Source of the DNA: an uncultured Clostridia bacterium
GTDB lineage: Bacteria > Bacillota > Clostridia > Oscillospirales > Acutalibacteraceae
DNA length: 64,000 bases
Assembly: GCA_947628665.1 (NCBI GenBank)
Contig: CANRAU010000001.1
Location: 1 to 64,000, forward strand
Reading direction: 5' to 3'
Part shown: positions 60,271 to 64,000 of the stretch, one piece after another
Position numbering within the stretch: the stretch's first letter is position 1
Layout of the letters: each line of letters begins with the position of its first letter
Notes under the pieces: generated by a model
Seen by the model: the letters and a program-made list of their open reading frames with translations, nothing else
Told to the model about the DNA's origin: nothing
The model's database searches: none
Made by a program: the position numbers and the translations under genes

Positions 60271-60271
60271 G

Positions 60272-61714
60272 ATGGCATTTGTCTATATTCTCATAGCCGC
60301 CGTTGCGGCGCTTTTGGCCGTACTGCTCATTCGTACCGTGCGCTGTAAGCAAAAGGCGCGGCATTTGGCGCCCGAAAAAGAAAACGTCTCGAAAGAGCAG
60401 TGCGAAGCATACGCCGAGCGGCTTGCGCAAATGATCCGCTGCCAAACCGTATCCGTGGAAGGGGCGTATGACGATACCGAATTTGCCAGGCTGCGCGAAG
60501 TCGTGGAGCAGCTTTTCCCGCTGGTGACGGCAAAAATGGAGAAGCTGACCTTTTCGGAGGATTGCTGGCTCTATCGTCTGGCGGGCAGAGACACCTCCCG
60601 CAATATGATGGTGATGTCGCACCACGATGTCGCGACCGTGAGCGGTTCGTGGGAACACGCACCCTTTGGCGGCGAGATCGCGGACGACAGACTTTGGGGC
60701 AGGGGAACGGTTGATACCAAAACGCCCCTGTTCGCCGAGTTTTCCGCCTTGGAGGAGCTTTTGGCGGAGGGTTTTGTGCCGCCCTGCAATGTGTATCTCT
60801 GTTCTTCGCACAACGAGGAGATCGCAGGGGACGGCGCGCCCGAAGCGCTTCGGTATTTTGAGGAAAATCACATTACCTTTGAACTGATTTTGGATGAAGG
60901 TGGCGCGATCATTGACGCGCCCATGGGCGGGATCGAATGCAAATGCGCCATGATGGCCATTCACGAAAAGGGGCGCTTTTCGGTGGAATGCACGGCGGCG
61001 GAGGGCGCGGCGCACACGGGGCTTGCCGCCAATCCCGAAACACCCGTGGTGCGGATGTCCCGCTTTATTACGGACATCAACTCGAAAAACCGGTTTATTC
61101 GGCGGATGTATCCGGAGGTTCGCGCGATGTTCGAGGGCCTTGCGCCGTACAGCGCGTTCCCGTTGCGACTGGTCTTTGCGAATTTGTGGCTGTTTGCGCC
61201 GCTGCTCAAGGTGCTGATCCCGAAAATCAATGCACAGGCCGCCGCGATGATCGGCACGATGTGTTCGTTTACGGAAGTCCATAGCGGCAAGGCGGAGGAC
61301 GGCACGTCCAATGTGTGTACGGCAACGGCGTCTTTACGCTGCGTTAATGACGAGGATCTGCGGCATGATCTGGAAGCGTTTCGGCAGGTCGCCGCAAAGT
61401 ACGGCGTTACCGTGGAGGAGAAGCAGGGCAACGAATACCACCGCCCTGCGGATTTCACGCGCGAGCAGTTTGCCTACGTGCAGCAATGCATCGGCGAGAT
61501 CTTCCCGCACGTCGGCGCAGCGCCGTTTATTCTGCCTGCGGGTACGGATGCGCGGCATTTCAGCGACATTTGCCCGTGCGTGGTGCGCTTTGCGCCGATC
61601 GATATCGACGCGCAGCAGTACGCCTCCGTACACAGTCCCAATGAAAATATCAGCCTGAAGGCCATCGGCAACGCGGTCGCTTTTTATAAGCATTTCTTAA
61701 AAAATTATCCGTAA
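60272..61714 (+). CDS. M20-family metallopeptidase, membrane-anchored (second paralogue)
   Basis: A 480-residue protein: N-terminal hydrophobic segment (about 2-22), then M20 motifs MVMSHHDVATVSG, WGRGTVDTKTP, HNEEIAGDGAP (Glu) and a dimerisation domain. It resembles the peptidase at 29238 in length, anchor and motif spacing. It lies one base after the symporter gene and shares its transcript, so hydrolysis of an imported N-acyl or glycosyl-peptide substrate is possible. The substrate is not known. Confidence 0.87.
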   Translation: MAFVYILIAAVAALLAVLLIRTVRCKQKARHLAPEKENVSKEQCEAYAERLAQMIRCQTVSVEGAYDDTEFARLREVVEQLFPLVTAKMEKLTFSEDCWLYRLAGRDTSRNMMVMSHHDVATVSGSWEHAPFGGEIADDRLWGRGTVDTKTPLFAEFSALEELLAEGFVPPCNVYLCSSHNEEIAGDGAPEALRYFEENHITFELILDEGGAIIDAPMGGIECKCAMMAIHEKGRFSVECTAAEGAAHTGLAANPETPVVRMSRFITDINSKNRFIRRMYPEVRAMFEGLAPYSAFPLRLVFANLWLFAPLLKVLIPKINAQAAAMIGTMCSFTEVHSGKAEDGTSNVCTATASLRCVNDEDLRHDLEAFRQVAAKYGVTVEEKQGNEYHRPADFTREQFAYVQQCIGEIFPHVGAAPFILPAGTDARHFSDICPCVVRFAPIDIDAQQYASVHSPNENISLKAIGNAVAFYKHFLKNYP

Positions 61715-61717
61715 CGA

Positions 61718-61750
61718 AAATCGGCGGCGAAACTTTTTCGCCGCCGATTT
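61718..61750 (+). terminator. Terminator after the second M20 gene
   Basis: AAATCGGCGGCGAA (61718-61731) pairs with TTCGCCGCCGATTT (61737-61750) around a short T-rich loop. Confidence 0.82.
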
Positions 61751-61767
61751 CTGCATGAAAAAAAGGC

Positions 61768-61796
61768 TTGACAATGGGCATACTACATTGTATAAT
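61768..61796 (+). promoter_or_regulatory. Consensus promoter for tRNA-Gln
   Basis: Perfect TTGACA (61768-61773) and TATAAT (61791-61796) with 17 bases between. Confidence 0.9.
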
Positions 61797-61816
61797 ACCT
61801 CTTGCAATTTGCAAAT

Positions 61817-61890
61817 AGCGGTATTGTGTAATGGTAGCACAGCGGACTCTGACTCCGTATGTAGAGGTTCGAATCCTTTTACCGCTGCCA
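61817..61890 (+). tRNA. tRNA-Gln (anticodon CUG)
   Basis: A 74-base cloverleaf with encoded CCA: acceptor AGCGGTA with TACCGCT; D arm GTG...CAC; anticodon stem GCGGA/TCCGT with loop CTCTGAC giving anticodon CTG; T arm AGAGG-TTCGAAT-CCTTT. The discriminator is G, usual for glutamine. It stands alone between its own consensus promoter and a strong terminator. Confidence 0.93.
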
Positions 61891-61892
61891 CG

Positions 61893-61930
61893 TCGCGGCA
61901 AGTCCTTGGACTTGCCGCGATTTGTTTTTT
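61893..61930 (+). terminator. Terminator after tRNA-Gln
   Basis: TCGCGGCAAGTCC (61893-61905) pairs perfectly with GGACTTGCCGCGA (61908-61920), followed by TTTGTTTTTT. Confidence 0.9.
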
Positions 61931-62024
61931 ATGTGCCATGGCTTCGCTCGACGGATTTTCCGAGGGGGGGAAAACCGGCATATTTCGGCTGAGAGGGGGA
62001 CTCCCGTAAAACCGAATTCTTCGC

Positions 62025-62843
62025 TTACGACACGAGAGAATAAGACGCAATATATTCCGTGTCGGCGTCTGTTGGGATGCTCGGCTTTTTGATCTCGAAG
62101 CGGACGTGCAGTCCGTTTTCTTCCGCACAAAGGGCAAAATGGCAAAGCGCGATCCCCAAATCGACCTTTTGAATATCGCTTGCCGCAGGGGGCGCCGCGC
62201 CCTTTTTCCGCCGCAGATAAAAATGTACGGCGTCCGAATCCGCCACAGCGCGCCACGGTTGTCTGTTGACCGCCGACGGCGCCCATCGAACCGCCTCGAG
62301 AGGTTTCAAGAGCTTTCCTGCGGCCTGCTCGGTCAGCGGCTTTTCAAAGCTCCCGTCGAAAAACAGGGCTTCAAACGGCAGGCGGCTGTCCGCATGGATC
62401 GCTTTGCGCATGACGTTTTCCCGCAGGGACATCCTCTCGGACGCATACCCTAAGGGGCTGACGCAGAGCATCATTTCCTTTTCGCCAAGCGCCATGGCGC
62501 GCTCAAAGGCGGGGCGATCCAACGTCCCCGCGATCCAAACCGTGCCGATTCCCAGCGACTGCGCGTACAGCACGAACCGTTCAAACGAATATCCGAACGC
62601 TTCCTCGGCGTGCGGTACACGCTCCACTTTTGCGCCCACATAAAGCTCCGTTCCCATGATCACGGGACTGGACAGCCCCTGCTTTTGGGCGTCCAGCAGT
62701 TGAAATGTTACGGGGATGCCGTATGGGTTTTCGATCTTCTCCATAAATGCGATGAGCTTTTCCGTATCGGTGGGGTCGATCGTTCTTCCGTCAAAGGTTC
62801 GGACGCTTCTCCGCGCGTGAACCAGTTCTGTCATATTGGCCAT
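62025..62843 (-). CDS. Nitroreductase-fold protein (TM1586-type)
   Basis: A 272-residue protein with two half-domains of the nitroreductase fold. The FMN-binding N-terminal motif HARRSVRTFDGR, LGIGTVWIAGTLDR, and in the second half AVRWAPSAVNRQPWRAV, DLGIALCHFAL are visible; such fused single-chain forms belong to the TM1586-type family. Members reduce nitro or quinone compounds with FMN, but true substrates are unknown. ATG 62843 follows AAAGGAG. The gene is convergent with the tRNA. Confidence 0.87.
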   Translation of the reverse strand: MANMTELVHARRSVRTFDGRTIDPTDTEKLIAFMEKIENPYGIPVTFQLLDAQKQGLSSPVIMGTELYVGAKVERVPHAEEAFGYSFERFVLYAQSLGIGTVWIAGTLDRPAFERAMALGEKEMMLCVSPLGYASERMSLRENVMRKAIHADSRLPFEALFFDGSFEKPLTEQAAGKLLKPLEAVRWAPSAVNRQPWRAVADSDAVHFYLRRKKGAAPPAASDIQKVDLGIALCHFALCAEENGLHVRFEIKKPSIPTDADTEYIASYSLVS

Positions 62844-63043
62844 GAGGGCGCTCCTTTCCTGCGTTTCTGCCGCCATTTTACTCCAAAAGCCCAAGCGTGT
62901 CAATCTGCCGCCGGCCTCGTCGGGATGCAGATTCCCGTGGACGCTCGTATTGCGTTTCGGGCGGCCTTATGCTAAAATATAAGCGGAAAAGCTCCGATTG
63001 ATTCTGCATAAATCAAAAGAATTTCCACGAAAGGCGGCGCGCG

Positions 63044-63712
63044 ATGCTCAAGGCTGTCATTTTTGATATGTACGAAACGCTCATTACGCAATATCAAAGT
63101 CCCGTGTATTTCGGCGCGCAGATCGCGGCGGACGCGGGTATAGAGGAGGAGCGATTCCAAAAGCTGTGGCGGCAGACGGAGCATGACCGAACGATCGGCA
63201 ATATGACGCTGGAAGAAGCCCTGCAAATGATCCTGCAAAAAAATCGGTGCGATTCCGAAGCATTGCGCAGCGCCATTATCCGAAAGCGTGTACAGGCAAA
63301 GGAAGCCTGCTTTCGGCATTTACATAGGGAGATCCTTCCGATGCTTTGCGCTCTTAAAAAGAAGGGATTGCTGTTAGGGGTTATCAGCAACTGTTATTCC
63401 GAAGAGGTCTATGCCATTCGCAGGAGCGTTTTGTATCCGTATTTTGACACGGTATGCCTGTCCTATGAGCAGGGACTGTGCAAGCCGGATGCAGAAATAT
63501 ACAGAATATGCATGAAAAACCTGGGCGTGCAAGCCGACGAATGCCTGTATATCGGCGACGGGGGTTGTTTGGAATTGGAAGCGGCAAAAGAGGTCGGTAT
63601 GCGGGCTGTACAGGCCGTTTGGTATTTGCCGCAGAGCCTTACGCGCCATTCGGGCAGAAAAGCGGATTTCCAACAGATCGAAAATCCACTGGCCGTTTTG
63701 GACGTCCTTTAG
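63044..63712 (+). CDS. HAD-superfamily hydrolase
   Basis: A 222-residue haloacid-dehalogenase-like protein. The nucleophile motif reads FDMYETL (Asp, with Tyr replacing the usual second Asp), followed by motif II GVISNC, motif III CKPDAEIY (Lys) and motif IV YIGDGGCLELEAA. A helical cap lies between motifs I and II. The Tyr in motif I is seen in dehalogenase-type and some phosphatase members, so phosphatase activity is likely but not certain. ATG 63044 has only a weak purine-rich site. Confidence 0.82.
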   Translation: MLKAVIFDMYETLITQYQSPVYFGAQIAADAGIEEERFQKLWRQTEHDRTIGNMTLEEALQMILQKNRCDSEALRSAIIRKRVQAKEACFRHLHREILPMLCALKKKGLLLGVISNCYSEEVYAIRRSVLYPYFDTVCLSYEQGLCKPDAEIYRICMKNLGVQADECLYIGDGGCLELEAAKEVGMRAVQAVWYLPQSLTRHSGRKADFQQIENPLAVLDVL

Positions 63713-63775
63713 CCGCTTGCAAAATGGTTTTCTTTTTCTATCTTTTTGCAAAATGCCTTTATTGCGCGCAATATG

Positions 63776-63809
63776 GCACGCAAAACCGACCGAACCGGTT
63801 TTTGCGTGC
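63776..63809. terminator. Hairpin after the HAD hydrolase gene, probable terminator
   Basis: GCACGCAAAACCG (63776-63788) pairs with CGGTTTTTGCGTGC (63796-63809) with one extra T. No T run follows, so efficiency is uncertain. Confidence 0.55.
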
Positions 63810-63832
63810 ATTAAAGAGGGGAGTATGTTTTT

Positions 63833-64000
63833 ATGAAGTGTAAAGTTTGCGGCGCGGAAAGTGGGAAATATCCGCTTTGTTATGCATGCAACGTCAAAAA
63901 AGAGCAGGGGCTGATTATCAAATGCAGCGTCTGCAATCAGTGGCATTATAAAGATGCAGATTGCCCAAAAGCGGATGCCCCTGCTGAAGAACGGTATTTG
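63833..64000 (+). CDS. Zinc-ribbon protein, N-terminal part (3' end outside window)
   Basis: The visible 56 residues start at ATG 63833 after GAGGGGAG. They contain two CxxC pairs in the order CKVCGAES, CYACN, CSVCNQWHY and DADC, a typical zinc-ribbon/treble-clef head with the sequence KYPLCYACNVKKEQG between. Such heads precede nuclease, NERD or uncharacterised domains in Clostridia, but what follows lies outside the window, so function cannot be told. Confidence 0.7.
   Translation, partial: MKCKVCGAESGKYPLCYACNVKKEQGLIIKCSVCNQWHYKDADCPKADAPAEERYL

Noticed and set aside
61817-61890. tRNA-Gln as attachment site of an integrated element
   Set aside because: The 3' end is not repeated in the window, and normal genes with no integrase follow on both sides.

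Overview
The window looks like a chromosome segment of an anaerobic, endospore-forming Clostridia bacterium (Firmicutes), probably an uncultured gut lineage. The evidence is a PolC-type replicase, SpoIID, CotF-like coat proteins, a CarD regulator, an AgrBDCA quorum-sensing locus, short HisG with HisZ, the c-di-AMP receptor DarA and an operon of host or plant sugar enzymes. Most of the DNA is GC-rich; two short stretches (about 31.85-32.7 kb and 39.7-41.1 kb) are clearly AT-richer and look acquired. The exact genus cannot be told from the sequence alone.

Layout. 0-1.5 kb: end of a VirB4-like conjugation ATPase and a truncated ISLre2 transposase, i.e. the decayed edge of an integrative element. 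1.7-5.2 kb: a zinc-ribbon/TPR membrane protein with a membrane partner, CarD, and two small coat-like proteins. 5.2-8.6 kb: an agr system with agrBD on the minus strand, and an XRE regulator, agrA and agrC on the plus strand; the 51-residue autoinducer precursor AgrD is present but short. 8.7-12.3 kb: an XRE regulator, a 593-residue membrane protein and a NahK-like sugar kinase. 12.5-22.8 kb: the envelope/isoprenoid/translation block pyrH-frr-uppS-cdsA-dxr-rseP-ispG-polC, in which PolC lacks its usual inserted proofreading exonuclease. 22.9-29.2 kb: hisZGDCBAIE, without hisH and hisF.

29.2-37.3 kb: an M20 peptidase, an HTH-membrane protein, a low-GC SLOG/XRE pair, SpoIID, citrate synthase, a membrane protein and an AEC transporter. 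37.3-42.8 kb: darA-holB-ricT and trmN6-rsmI, a neighbourhood that is normally contiguous but is here split by a ferredoxin gene and a low-GC insert carrying a secreted protein and a membrane-anchored XRE regulator. 42.8-44.8 kb: a hypothetical protein, an XRE regulator and a phosphoglycerate-mutase-like phosphatase. 45-50 kb: a hexuronate catabolic operon (uxuA, SDR-type fructuronate reductase, kdgK, eda) continuing into pduL and bioY, which could carry glucuronate/galacturonate carbon to pyruvate and on to acetyl phosphate. 50.2-50.7 kb: a heavy-metal-associated domain protein plus a ferredoxin-thioredoxin-reductase-like protein behind a palindromic operator. 50.7-51.2 kb: a gene-free chain of small hairpins.

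51.2-58.2 kb: divergent sugar genes, GH4-PfkB-GH38 on the minus strand and GH27 on the plus strand, sharing an intergenic region with a long inverted repeat. 58.4-61.7 kb: an ATC-hydrolase-like protein, a GPH-type sugar symporter and a second M20 peptidase. Then tRNA-Gln(CUG) with its own consensus promoter and terminator, a nitroreductase-like protein, a HAD hydrolase and the start of a zinc-ribbon protein cut by the window edge.

All calls come from reading sequence and motifs; no database search was run.
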